DNA of 64,000 nucleotides. Origin: Lonicera japonica. Taxonomy: Eukaryota; Streptophyta; Magnoliopsida; Dipsacales; Caprifoliaceae. Shown piece after piece: positions 35,201 through 47,147 of the stretch. Made by a program: the position numbers and the translations under genes. The stretch is from the NCBI GenBank assembly GCA_021464415.1, contig CM038470.1, positions 42,650,099 through 42,714,098 of the forward strand, given 5' to 3'. The notes under the pieces were generated by a model. It searched no databases and had not been told where the DNA came from. It worked only from the letters and a program-made list of their open reading frames with translations. Each line of letters opens with the position of its first letter. Within the stretch, counting starts at the first letter, position 1.

Positions 35201-38200
35201 TGCTGAATATGATTAAGATATTAATTAATCCAACATTAATAAGTGAAAAGTTCTTTAGATGATGTGTATTTATTTTTCATTGAAGTGCTTCATTCAAATA
35301 ATAAATGAAACATATTTGAAAAATCAAATAGCCTCTCATATTGCATAAATCATCCAAGGCCACAAATGACCAATCATTGGCATTGCAATTCCGATATTTT
35401 GATTTTGGGGAGGGAGGGGTTAGCGAGGCTTGTGAACAAACAGGAAAACAATCAGACAGAGAACATACAGATTCAACATTAAGAACTTGATTTGGTAAGA
35501 CCTCTGATAAGATGTTAGAAACCATTTTTCCTAAAAGCTCGAGCATTTAGGTAGAGAAACCACAATGTATAATTTCCTTGTTAGAAGGTCGATCTGTGAT
35601 GAATGATGATATTACACTTTGAGTACTCAAGTTAGGAACATGTGTGTTTGAGAACTTGATTTGGTAATGTAATTTTTTTTATGCCTAATCTGCACAAATA
35701 TTTCGGGAAGGCAAAAGGTGTGTCAACTGTCAAGGAAGAGTTAGATGATTTTTGTGCTCGGGGAATTGGGATAATGAAGAATCTATGCACCAATGAGTGT
35801 ATGTCACCACTGCTATTGCAGTGTTGAAATTGCGTGGAGACATATATATACTAGTCCTAACCCACATCAAAGGCATTGTCAAATTGAAAAAGCATCTTTT
35901 AATCTCAACAGCTCCAGAAACTTTGAGAGTACAATGAGATCTTGGCCATAATAGAACCAGATTAGCAAACACAATAGAATTAGGATTAATACACAATAAG
36001 TGCAAAATTCACCAATATACCTGTATTTTACTACTTCAGTGCTAGTTGTTAGATGCAACAAACTCATTACTAATATGTTGAACTCATCATATATCGATAT
36101 GGGACAATTGAATTACATCACGAGTTAGCGGTTCCCATCATACATGCCCCCAACACATTCACTGGTGCCATTGCCACTCTATTCAGAGTCCAATTTTCTC
36201 TATCTAGACAATTGTGGTATAGCCTAAACTAAAAATGATTTTTGCTAGAAAGAATGTACTGTTTCCAAAACATATTGCACAAGCCACGAGGCAATAAAAA
36301 ATTACTTGGACTAAGCCTAAAAAGCATGTGTTAGCAATAGCAATCCCTTGAAAACCTACACTAAATATTAGAGAGCAGTTTGGTGAGGACTATACTAAAT
36401 AGAAGTTAATCTGAACCGTTCAATTTAAACTTAATGTTTGATCAGATTGTGCTTTATCTCAAAAGTGAGTTTTATAACTTTGTGGAGTCAGATCCGATAC
36501 TATAATATATTACTTCCTTGTGCTATTGGTAGATTACATGTACAAATGATGAATGCATGTAGTAAAGATTAGTATATGTGAACGTGAAGGGATCCTGAAG
36601 TATTTCTAAGTTTGAGTAGTGTTTTACAGATTCAAGACCAAAGATATACCAGCAAGTGTAACAAAAGGGGTACCGGATTTCTGTACTGTTTATGTCATCT
36701 CGAAAGGAAAGATCTCTTCTTCACGCTCTGCTTCACGTCCAGCCCCGGGTATTTCTCCCCTACGCAATCAGTTAATGTATCAGTCAGCCTCTAAACATGA
36801 ACCTCCTCCTCCAGAGACTCAAACACCTTCTCCGATGCCCCCCACTTCTAATTCCAAAGGTTAGTTCACCTTTATTTTCCATAAACATTGAATGTGCACA
36901 TTTGATCAGGAAAAAGCTACTTTTCTCATACTTTGTTCTCTTTTACAAACTCTTAGGTTAAGTCTGGTAAAAAAGTTGGAAAATGATTGGAAACGATACT
37001 TTTATGAGAAATTGGAAAAATATATTAGTGATTTGATGATATGTTATCTGTGCGTTCACACTCTCTCTCTCTCTTCCATGGAATCAATTCTTGAGGGGGC
37101 AGTTAAGAATTTTTTTCCCATGAAAATGAAGGAATAGATATATATATATATAAAACCTTTCATCAAATCAGTCTCCTTTCCCATCTTATCACAAAAATCA
37201 ATAGTTTTTCAAGCACTTTCCAACTTTTTTTTAATCAAACAAACCCCTATCTTTTCCTTTTTTTTTTCCACGGAAATCTTTTTCTTACCCATCGCCCCAA
37301 AGAATTTTACGCCAAGAAAGAATTTTCCAACTTCTCGTATAAAGGTACGTAGTCATGTTTTCAATCATATTACAAATTAAAAGACATAAATAGATGGTTG
37401 TAGACACTAGATACAAATATAATTTTCTTTTGTTTGATAAGTGTTGGCCTATCTTCTTTATCTCTACTACTTGCATCATGCTTATTTTGATTAATACACA
37501 TTCCAGGACTTCCAAGGCGATCATTCGAGTCATCTCTGCATAACTTGCATAATGACATGAACTTCATGAAGTAAGTTAAATACTATATTTCAGATACCAA
37601 CAAATTAATTACTAAACAAATCCAAATTTCTATGCAATCCATAACAATAAACTATTCAATTAGTGACAATATACATTTTTGTCATAGAATATACACTTTT
37701 AGTGACGAAACTTAAGTCATCAAAAAAGTTGATACGACCAAAAAATTGCTGACGAAACTCTAAGTTTTGTCACTAAAGCGTATTTCCTAAATGTGTTGCA
37801 AAATTTTAGTAACACTGAGACTTTTAGTGACCAAAACATTCTTTTGACGAAAATCAATTTATTGTCACCCAATACTTCTAGTGATGCAGTTATAATGTTC
37901 GAACAGGTCACCATTCACACACAGGAAAGGGCCAAATGGGAAATCATATGGAGACCTGTCTCCACCAGATACAGACATATCATTTGTGAGCTCGGGAAGG
38001 CCGAGCATAGACCGCATTTTCCCGTCATTTGGAGATAGTTTTGACATGTCGGGGACAACTCCACCAAGGCTTTCAAATTTCTCAGATTTCGAGAACAACC
38101 ACAGTTTCGAGTCTTACCAATTCGGCAGAAGATCAGTTGATACCGGCACCCCTCCTCCAGGAGATCTCTCTTTTGTCTCCCTTGACAGTGACAATAGATC

Positions 38201-41200
38201 TTCTTCCCAGGCCGCAATGGTAATTAAGCAACCAACCCTTCATTTCATTGATAAGTCTCGTTTTCTTTTTCAGGATTATCAAATTTATAGCTCACTTCTT
38301 TTTTGGACAAAATATGTACCAAATCTACAACTAAAGAAAAAATATACTAGAGTGAAACTTTTGTTAGGAAATTATTATAGTGCACTACACAATCGGGGAA
38401 GCCTTGTGTAGCTCCCATGGCAATTGCTCCTTGAGGGATTTGAAATTGCCCCTGATGGGGTTTGAAACTGCACCTCTCTCGAACCCTCTCCGAAGACTTG
38501 CTTTGAGAAATCTTTCATTTCTAGTTGCCAACTGAAACTAGCTTTCTTGATTTAGAACTCATAACCTCTCCATTGATTAAGCTGAAATTAATGTTTTCTT
38601 ATAGCATATCAAAGTCAAAGCAGGACTCTAAATTTGAGATGTAGGGACTAATATTTTCTTAGAATGTATCAAAGTTAAAGCGGGAGTATCAATTTGACAA
38701 ATTTTTTTTTCTGAATTCTTTAAGCATACCATTTCTACTTTTAAGAAATTTTGGATACATCATTTCCACTTGTAAAGAACTTTGGATGGAAGAGGGTTAA
38801 GTATGAATAATAGTTTAAGTGGATAATCTTTCACCCCAAGAGCAGACACTGGTTATATCTGTGTATCGCTTATGTTCAATTATATATATATATGAGCTAA
38901 ACTATAAAGAAGTATCCCTCGCCTTAATGAAAAGAAGGGATGCTCATTTGGAGGGGTAAATGGATGAATTTTGCTATGAAAATTTGTCGAGATCTACATA
39001 ATTAGCAGATCACGTCTACAAAATTTTATCTAAAAATTTAATCTAGAACTGGTTGTAATGAAAAATTGAAATAAATGTGCATTTTCGGGAGTTGGAATTT
39101 TTGATGATCATTACACCCACTTTTGGATTGAATTTTTTGATGAATTTTTGATGATCTATTCATGATATAGATCAATTTTACAAAAATTCATCCATTTACC
39201 CTTCCAAATGAGCATCCCTTCTTTTTGTTAAAGAGAGAGATTCCCTCTTTATAGCATTTCTAATATATATACACACATATAGTTTTAGGGGATCTTTTTA
39301 TTATTTTTATTTTCAATTTTAGGTTAGTAAAGTAAGAAGATCTCTAAAGATCATAATTCCTAATTAAATTAATGACATCCCTTTCTGTAAAGATGCAAGA
39401 TGATGTGGAAGCAGAGATGAGAAGGCTAAAGCTGGAGCTGAAGCAAACCATGGACATGTACAGTACAGCCTGCAAAGAAGCACTATCTGCAAAACAGAAG
39501 GTAAGCCAAAAAAAAAAAAATTTCCTTTGCCGTTAATTTAGTATTCTTTCATGATTCCATATATTTTTCAAGTTCAATTCCAATTTCAAATCTTAACAAA
39601 ATTATGCTCTTAACAAAGCTTGAGCTTGGACCATTTTTCTCACCACAACTAGTTCTAAGGGTGTGTGCAGGGTGGGCGATTGCATAGAGACCTTATTACT
39701 ATAAAGACTTTATAACTTACGCAAAAGGCCCAATATATCTTACACTGCACTAAAATAACTAAATATGGGGCCGAGAAGTAGTTTGTATATGTAAAACGGG
39801 GCCCTATTTCAATTTTTGCACAAAGCCCTATATATTTCAAGATCGGTCTTGTATACCATTGATCTTCTAAATAGAGTTGAGAAAAAAATGTTAATCATGA
39901 AATAGGCAAGGGAGCTCCAAAGGTGGAAGCTAGAAGAGCAACAAAGACTAGAAGAGGCTCGGCTAGCCGAGGAAACGGCATTAGCCATTGCGGAGAAGGA
40001 AAAGGCCAAGTCCAAGGCGGCAATTGAGCACGCCGAAGCAGCTCAAAGGCTAGCTGAGCTAGAGGCACAAAAGAGAATCAACGCGGAGATGAAAGCGCTC
40101 AAAGAAGTGGAAGAGAAGAATAAGGTTTTAAACGCACTAGCACAATCTGATGTCAGGTACAGGAAGTACACAATTGAGGAGATTGAAGCTGCAACAAATT
40201 TCTTCTCACAATCTCTCAAGATTGGTGAAGGTGGTTATGGGCCCGTTTATAAGTGTTATTTGGACCATACACCCGTTGCTGTTAAGGTTCTAAGACCTGA
40301 TGCGGCTCAAGGCAGATCTCAGTTTCAACAAGAGGTATGAAACCAATTCATCCTTTTGCACATATATAAACAAAATTTAGGATGTCCCAAATTTTTAGTC
40401 AAGCTTCTGAATCTATCTTCCGCATCTCACTGTGATAGCTCAAATAAGTTGTATTATCGAACATTGATTATGTTGTTGAATGTGGAAGATAGTCATTCAG
40501 AAATGCAAGTACCTCCATGGCTGGCCCTGAGTTTGTGCTAGGTGGGTGACAGCTCAAGACCTTGATTACAAGAGAAGTTTTCGTAACTTGTGCAAGGGCG
40601 TATATTTTATGCAATGCATTAAAGCCTGTGAGGGCCAAGAATTGTGTTGTACAGGGAAAAGGACCCCCAATTTTAATTTAGGTACATGGTCCTATATATC
40701 TCAGGGCAGCTCAAGTACCCACTACAACAAACTGTTTAATAAATTTTGAAAATTTTGTGTTTCTTTTTGTCATAGAATATATTATTTTAATGAGGAATAT
40801 TTGTGTTTCGTCATAGGATGTAATCCTTTAGTGACAAAACTAAGATTTCGTCACAAAAATTTCAACAACCAAGAAATTAGTGACAAAACTACGTGTTTTA
40901 AATTTTAATCACTAAGGCTCCTTTTGGTATCAAGAGATGGAAAATGATAGAAAAAACAATTGATTTGTGTGAGAAGTTGGAAAATAAGTTGAAGGATGTG
41001 GCGAGATGCTCTCCATCTCATGCTATTCTTATGGGTAAATGTCTTTTATCCTTTCTTATTTTTTTCATGGAAAAAGCCAAAAAGCGACAAAATATCTCAC
41101 CACATCCCTCAACTTGTTTTCCATCTTCTCATACAAATCATTTGATTTTCCTGTCATTTCCATCTTGTTATCAAACGGAGCATAAGAGTATCTCCAATGG

Positions 41201-43595
41201 AATACTCAAAAAAATTGAATAATCAAATCCATTTAACATGTTATTAGACTTACCAATGATATGCTCCACAATGGTTATTTTTTCTCGATAATCGAAATTG
41301 TGGGGCCTACTATTTTTAATGGCTAAAATTAATCAAGTTTAAATTTTACAAAAATGTGGTAGTGAAAGATTATGAAAATGTGAAATTATCTTTATCTTTT
41401 CTTCTAACCAATAGATTACCATCTTGATTACCGAAAAAGGTTTTTAATTTTGATTATTGAGCAGCTAAATTTGAACATTGGCTAATTGATTGTTAAGATT
41501 TGATCATGCCATTGGGGTGTATTTTGAAGCAACTTTGTTAAATTGATTACTCTTGTTATTTTTATTAGATGCTCTAAAGAGTGTTTCCTAATTGTGGCGC
41601 AAAATTCCGTCGTGCAGGGACTTTTATTGACCAATTCCATTAGCGAAAATAAAACTTGTTCACCCAATACTTTTAGACTTTTAGTGACGCAGTTTTAGCG
41701 ACCACGTGTGACAAAATCTTAGTGATAAAAAGTTTGTCACTTAAGAGTTAATTTGTAACTGTGTTTGTTGCTTGTACCCATGAATTCACAGGTTGAAGTG
41801 TTGAGCTGCATAAGGCATCCAAACATGGTCCTCCTACTCGGCGCTTGCCCTGAATACGGATGCTTAGTATACGAGTACATGTCCAACGGAAGCCTGGAGG
41901 ACTGCCTAATGCGTCGAGGAAATAATGGACCGGTCCTCTCGTGGCAGCACCGATTCCGAATCACGGCCGAGATCGGCACCGGCCTCCTCTTCCTCCACCA
42001 AACCAAGCCTGAACCACTGGTGCACCGGGACCTCAAACCGGCCAACATATTGCTTGACCGCAACTTTGTGAGCAAGATTAGCGATGTGGGCCTAGCTAGG
42101 CTGGTCCCACCTTCAGTGGCCGATAATGTAACCCAGTATCGAATGACCTCAACTGCCGGAACTTTTTGTTATATAGATCCCGAATACCAACAAACGGGCA
42201 TGCTTGGTATAAAATCAGACATTTATTCTTTGGGGATCATGTTTTTGCAGATAATTACGGCTAAATCGCCGATGGGTTTAGCTCATCATGTAGAGAGGGC
42301 TATTGAGAAGGGGACATTTGAGGAGATGTTGGATCCTGCTGTGACTGATTGGCCTGTGGAAGAGGCTTTGAGCTTTGCTAAGATATCTCTACAATGTGCT
42401 GAGTTGAGGAGGAAAGATAGGCCTGATCTTGCTAAGGTGGTTATGCCTGAGCTTGATAGATTAAGAACACTTGCTGAAGAGAGTATGCCCCATTCTATTC
42501 TTTATGGTCCTAACCCATCTCCTACTCACAGCCAAATTTCCTTGTCTCAAGTAAGTTCACATTACTCAAAACTCAAATTCTTTCTTTTTCTTTAGGAAAA
42601 TGCTTGTTTTACTCCTTTTTCTGTAAAAACATTTTGTATAAACTGATGTCGCACCTCTCAAAATGAATTAGTGGGGCCACACATTTATATAATGTGCCGT
42701 CTATCTTTCCATTAATCTGAGTGGCACCACATTAGTTCGTAAAATTTGTACAAAGATAGTGTAAGCCTAGTTGTTCTCTTTTCCCATCACTCGAACGGTG
42801 AGCCACTTTTCCTTACTAGAATATATTAGAACTTTTGGCACATTCGACGCGTGTGCAATATTATACATAGTAATTTAGAAATACATTGAGCACATATAAT
42901 GATATCTGGTCAAGTGGTCATGTTTTTTTTCATATTTGAGGCTAGGGGTTTAAATCTTAGATGATTAAGTAATATTTTTGTTTGACCTTGAAGGGTAATT
43001 TTGTAATTTCAAGTACAAACCAAAAGTCTTTGTGTTGCTTAATATATAGTAACTGAGGGCGAGCTAATGCCACAGGCATGCAACTCGCTTGCACATACTT
43101 TCAGAATAATAAATGGAAATGCTATGGAAGAAGTCTTTTTGCTTTGGAAATAGCACCGCCCGGATAAAATTTTGAAGCTTCTGAGAGATAAATTAAGAAT
43201 CATCCACCTTAGGACAGACAAACTGGCCATACACAACACAAGCAAGAACACAATTATACATGACCATAATTGATGGAAAAGATATTCTTACTGGTTTTAT
43301 AAACATGCATGATTATCATAATGGGTGCATGAATGAGTTGTTCATTCCAAGAGTGTACAACCCATCAATGCATCAACCGGCATGTGTAGCTAGCATTGCT
43401 CTAAATTGATTTTGTACTTCCCTAAGAATTCTGCATTTTAGGTGATCAAATTTAAGCCTAACAAACATTTGAATTTTCTTTTTTCGAAGGAAAATTTAAG
43501 TTATCCAACAGGACAATCAGGCTATAGCTCAAGGAGCAGATCAAGCACAGGATGCTGATGGATCAGCAGAACAAGTACCACTCATGAAGCATTAG
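32214..43595 (+). CDS. USP-domain receptor-like cytoplasmic kinase (RLCK-IX type), 10 exons, 800 aa
   Basis: Exons: 32214-32409, 34612-34727, 34825-34946, 36630-36859, 37507-37570, 37925-38219, 39393-39500, 39906-40334, 41792-42550, 43512-43595. All introns are GT-AG, phases match throughout, and the sum is 2403 nt. Residues ~12-155 are a universal-stress-protein domain (VAVAIDKDKGSQSALKW, LGAASKGGFLR). Residues ~155-345 are Ser/Pro-rich (FVSSGRPSIDRIFPS). Residues ~345-455 form an Arg/Glu/Ala-rich coiled coil (VEAEMRRLKLELKQTM). The kinase domain follows: GEGGYG 484-489, VAVK with Lys504, HRDLKPAN with catalytic Asp600, DVG at 618 in place of DFG (usual in this family), then GTFCYIDPEY. The protein ends in a short acidic/Gln-rich tail. 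It lacks the C-terminal U-box of the related PUB E3 ligases, so it is the U-box-less type. It is probably a soluble Ser/Thr kinase; its substrates are unknown. The ATG is chosen for family-like spacing to the USP start. Confidence 0.93.
36956..37247. mobile_element. MITE-like element in kinase intron 4
   Basis: The inverted ends are related: GTCTGGTAAAAAAGTTGGAAA on the left and, reversed, GTTTGATTAAAAAAAAGTTGG on the right. The ends resemble the Harbinger-like element at 40916 in intron 8. The target duplication is unclear (TTA on the left). Confidence 0.45.
37640..37910. mobile_element. CACTA-like remnant in kinase intron 5
   Basis: Repeated TTTTAGTGAC, GACGAAAC and TTTTGTCACTAAAG words match those of the element in intron 8 (for example CACCCAATACTT...AGTGA.GCAG at 37866 and 41661). 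The ends are not defined. It stops just before the exon 6 acceptor. Confidence 0.45.
38901..39255. mobile_element. MITE with ~75-bp terminal inverted repeats in kinase intron 6
   Basis: The left arm (GAAGGGATGCTCATTTGGAG, GGGTAAATGGATGAATTTT) is almost perfectly repeated in reverse at the right end (AAAATTCATCCATTTACCC, then CCAAATGAGCATCCCTTC). The similarity runs outward to CTATAAAGA at both tips. As intronic RNA it would fold into a long hairpin. No clear target duplication is seen, so the superfamily is open. Confidence 0.8.
39655..39850. repeat. Degraded hAT-type MITE copy A, kinase intron 7
   Basis: GTGTGTGCAGGGTGGGCGA...AGAGACCTTATTAC aligns with the copy in intron 8 (GTTTGTGCTAGGTGGGTGA...AAGACCTTGATTAC). 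The ends are worn. Confidence 0.4.
40515..40712. repeat. hAT-type MITE copy B, kinase intron 8
   Basis: The inverted ends are GGCTGGCCCTGAG and CTCAGGGCAGC, matching the CAGGGCCGGCCCTG-type ends of common plant non-autonomous elements. It is related to 39655-39850. Confidence 0.5.
40916..41182. mobile_element. Harbinger-like MITE 1 (intron 8)
   Basis: The inverted ends are GGCTCCTTTTGGTATCAAG and, reversed on the right, TGCTCCGTTTGATAACAAG. The TAA duplications are at 40913-40915 and 41183-41185; the right one is shared with the next MITE. Confidence 0.65.
41186..41574. mobile_element. Harbinger-like MITE 2 (intron 8)
   Basis: It starts GAGTATCTCCAATGG and ends GATGCTC (inverted GAGCATC). 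TAA duplications are at 41183-41185 and 41575-41577. A second copy of the same family is at 57246-57604, with the same end structure and TAA duplications. Confidence 0.75.
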
Positions 43596-44422
43596 GTACA
43601 AATGAAGAAAAGCACTAGATCCTAAGCTTTAGGCATGGTCTTAATGGAAGTCACTTTATGTGCTTTTGTTAAATGTTAAGCGAGTACGTACTTGTAGAGA
43701 TTTTGCAAGCCCAGTCGGTACATAATTATAAATACAAGTGCAGAAAAATTTCAATATATATATACTAGTTTCAAACGCATGCGATGCAAAGGGATTTGTT
43801 TCTATCTAATTAGTAATGCAAGACTACAAATAATGATGTTAAATAGCTATAAAAATATGAGAATGATAAAATCTAAATACCTTATCCATTCTTCTATTAG
43901 TAAGTGAATGTAGAGTTTAAACTCATGACCGGAGTCAACGACCATTAAAGATATATCTATACAACTTTTAAAAGTACTATGCTCTGCCAGAGAGATAATT
44001 GCTTTCGCAATATATCTAGATACAATAAGGGAGAAAGGTTTTTGAATTCTAGAAGGCTACCTATATTGCCAAACCAATTATCTCTTTGCCAAGAGTAGAA
44101 ACCACTTTAAGAATTTCTATTGTATGTTTCTAAAGTTGTAAGCACAATTGCTTTGGTAATAGTACTACCTTTTGAAAAATGTATTATGGATTGTATTGGT
44201 TGAAATTAAAAATGATTTTGCAATGATTTCTAGTGCATTTGGCACGGGACCCACTTTAGTCTTAGTACATAGCATTAAAATTCACGATTTAGTGTATAAG
44301 TGTTGTGATTCATTATCCCTCCTACACCAACTTTGACGTATAAAAATGCTTTGATTGCAATTTGCATAGCAAGTATAATTTAAATGTATTGATATTGCTG
44401 AAAGCTTGTTATAAAGAAACTT
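43596..44422. other. 3' flank of the kinase gene, no gene seen
   Basis: AT-rich. It contains the 3' UTR of the kinase gene, whose end cannot be fixed (no canonical AATAAA found close to the stop). Confidence 0.4.
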
Positions 44423-44440
44423 GACATTCACTAGTGTAAA

Positions 44441-44599
44441 TCATTAATTTTGGTTCAGCGGTTACCGCCCTGGGTTTAATTTTGGGGTCGATTGGAAACT
44501 TCTCAAGCAGCGAGTGTGGTCGAAGTTGCAAAGGAAGATTAGTTGATGTGTGTGAAAACTGTTCCGGATATCGCCTGACATAAAAATATATAAAGAGAA
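44441..44599 (+). mobile_element. SINE-like element
   Basis: It contains an excellent box A (TGGTTCAGCGG), a weaker box B-like GGGTCGATTGG about 35 bp later, and an A-rich tail. Flanking direct repeats are GACATTCACTAGTGTAAA at 44423-44440 and GACATTCATTAGTGCAAC at 44600-44617 (15 of 18 identical), as for an older SINE insertion. The family is not identified. Confidence 0.6.
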
Positions 44600-45031
44600 G
44601 ACATTCATTAGTGCAACTTACTCGTAAAAGCTATATTTTGTTGCGCTTAGATTAATGACTTAGACCATGGTTCAAAGTTGCAGTTTCGGAGGCTAACTCA
44701 GTCACACAATTTTCAACTCGGATATCGGTATCGGTTTCGGTTTCGGAGATACAGATTGATTCAATATTTAAAAGGCCCAAAAAATCAAGAAAAAATTGGA
44801 AAAATTCTAAAGTATGAGATTAATAAGATAAATCAATTAGATAAGCATAATAATATTATCTAGTACATATTATATAGCCTACATCGAAATACCATCATCT
44901 GTCGCATTTGGTAATATAATATTATATCATAATTCAATAAATATATAACAATACAATCTTATAAAGTACAAATATCTTAAATATAAGTTCAATTAGGCAT
45001 AAAATAATGGTACAGATTATACTTATCATCA

Positions 45032-46680
45032 TTACTCAATGACTCCAGCGATGAGGAATAGGATACAAATGAGGTTGGGAATTGACACTTGTGGGGTAAG
45101 AATGAAAGGAATGGCTAGATGATCCATAATCAAGAAAATTTGGTTGGCCATGGTGATGATAGTACCCAAATCCCCGATAATCACTGCTACCTGAAGATCC
45201 ATCATGATACGTTCCACGATTACTTCTATAATAACCACCACGAGTAGCAATACTATTATTTGATCCTCCACTACTAGCATAATCTTGTGCAGAACCTCCC
45301 TAATCAGTGCCAAAACCATAAGTACATATTCCGCCTCTGGAGATGCTATGTCTACGACTATCATAATCATAGTTGTATCCATATCCACCGTAATGGTGTT
45401 GGCATAAATTTAAACTATGCAGTTGATCATCAATTTGCTAATAGTTTTGTGAATGGAGATCATAGCAGCTAGAATACTCATCATAATTAGGGAACCTAGT
45501 TAGATCTGTTAAATGCCTACGCGGTTCACTTATTCCAGGTCGATATCCATGGTCTATATCTTGTGTGGCATAATAATTATCATCTCCGCGCCATGACATA
45601 CCACCATCATATTGGCTATAAGTATCAGGATTGTAAGTACCACATTTGATGAGCCCAATGATAGCACTAGAGCTGGATCATGGAGTGAAGACTATGCAGA
45701 CCCCATCCGGGTTCCAAGTGGTCCAATCACCCGAGCTAGAGCCAAGAAGATCAAGGAAGCACTTACGGCCATGGTCCAAGATTTGATGAATAAAGCTGGA
45801 GCTTAGAGAAGCATTCAAGGGGATGGAGAGCGAGAATGGAGAATAATGCTTAGCCAAGAAGACGTAGAATAATGAGGGCATTTTATTATCGTTTTATTTA
45901 TTTTGCATTGTTTAAGGCCCAAGGATTATGGGTAATTAGTATTTAGAGTTATGGGCCTGTTAAGAGTGTTTTTGGGCTTGTTTTGTTAATTTCGTTTTTA
46001 GGGTTTATTTAGGGTGTGTTCTTCTTCTCCTATTTAAAGAAAATAACGCTATTGTTTAAGGAAACCTTTTAATTAATACAAGTTTGAGTGTTTTTTTCAC
46101 CTCTTGCGTTCTAAGAATGTTTCGAACAACCAGAACTGGGGTTCTTGTTGTTCTTCGACTTAGCAATCGATTATTCCATCAATTGACTGTTTGTTTTCAA
46201 CTATACTAAGGTTCATTCTTGTTCTAGGGAATTGGGTCAAGGTTCACCTCCATTAACTTCACATGATTCCAAGGTTTTTGCATCTTCAAACGTTAAGGGT
46301 TACGGATCCATCTTAATTTTATAGAAATACGATCGCAGTTCATATCAACCTCTACCACCACTATTAGTACCTCATATAGCACCACTACCTAACCCACCTC
46401 CACCATCATTATTAGCATCATCCCCTCCGCCATTGTTGTCGTCATTTGAGAAACGGTAAGTCTTTGAGGTTGCTTACGACGGAAATCACCCTATCTCTTC
46501 CTCGCTCTTTTGAATACCCTCATCTAGCCATGCCAAATCATCATATTCTAAGACACTTGCCTCGTTCTCCCTCACCCACTCATCCAATATATCACCATCA
46601 TCAAATATATTGTTTAGGTCGACTGTGTTATAATAATCATATGCATCCTTTTTTCTGATCTTCTCTTTTTTAGCTGGACC
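45032..46680 (-). pseudogene. hAT transposase C-terminal remnant, interrupted by an LTR
   Basis: Read on the minus strand from 46680: a Lys-rich stretch, then AYDYYNTVDLNNIFDDGDIL, DEWVRENEASVLEYDDLAWL, then a stop. After the LTR the frame resumes as a Tyr/Gly/Ser-rich tail (GGMSWRGDDNYYATQDIDHG, YGGYGYNYDYDSRR, DYGSSSHSF) with several stop codons. The acidic DLNNIF...DEW segment and the low-complexity Gly/Tyr tail are seen at the C-terminus of plant hAT-family proteins. The dimerisation domain itself is not visible. Multiple stops and the insertion make it non-functional. Confidence 0.65.
45647..46337 (+). mobile_element. Solo LTR in the hAT element, sister of 21815-22546
   Basis: It starts TGATGAGCCCAATGATAG and ends near GATCGCA. 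The 5' part encodes VPSGPITRARAKKIKEAL; a CTATTTAAAG promoter-like motif follows. It matches the LTR nested in the CACTA element throughout. A 5-bp duplication is not clear here, and the exact right edge may be a few bases further. Confidence 0.75.
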
Positions 46681-47147
46681 AACAAAGATTAAGCCAATTT
46701 AATTAAGTAAAGATAACATATTACTTTGGAACAATTGAACAAATCAACAAATTTTTTTCAATAGTTGCCAATTTAATCCAGCAAAGATTAACAAATTGCT
46801 TTGAAAAAAATCAACAATTTTTTTTTAATAATTGCCAATTTACACTCCAAATCTCCAAAGTCCAACATGCAACAACTTTTGTTTATTTATTTATTTTTTG
46901 TATTTTTCTAACTTTAGTCACCTTATTCAATTATGTCACTTTAGTCACCTTTTTTTTTGCAGTAAAAAGTGAAATATTGCTAAAATATCGGCAACTCGGT
47001 GTGATTTCGATAAAATATAGGTGATATTTCGAAATATCACGAATTTAATCATATCGGGTCATAATAGCAATTCGGCACCCCCTATTCTAACTCGGTATCG
47101 GCCATATCAGATTGATATCGGGCCATACTTTGAACCATAACTTAGAC

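Larger units (their letters stand above)
40720..41775. mobile_element. Non-autonomous CACTA-like element in kinase intron 8
   Basis: The left end is CACTACAACAAAC. The right end GTTTGTTGCTTGT is a degraded inverse. ACC flanks both sides (40717-40719 and 41776-41778). The interior shows repeated CGTCAC/TTTAGTGAC words typical of CACTA subterminal regions. Two Harbinger-like MITEs are nested inside. The element ends only 16 bp before exon 9, so its edge forms part of the splice-acceptor region. Confidence 0.6.
44666..47139 (-). mobile_element. hAT transposon remnant with intact 8-bp target duplication
   Basis: The ends are CATGGTTCAAAGT on the left and CTTTGAACCATA on the right (inverted). ACTTAGAC is duplicated exactly at 44658-44665 and 47140-47147; an 8-bp duplication is typical of hAT elements. 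Only the C-terminal part of the transposase remains, on the minus strand, so the element has an internal deletion. A solo LTR later inserted into the coding tail (45647-46337). Confidence 0.83.

Noticed and set aside
45032..45388. Hydrophobic 118-codon minus-strand ORF
   Set aside because: Out-of-frame reading of the Gly/Tyr-rich hAT transposase tail.
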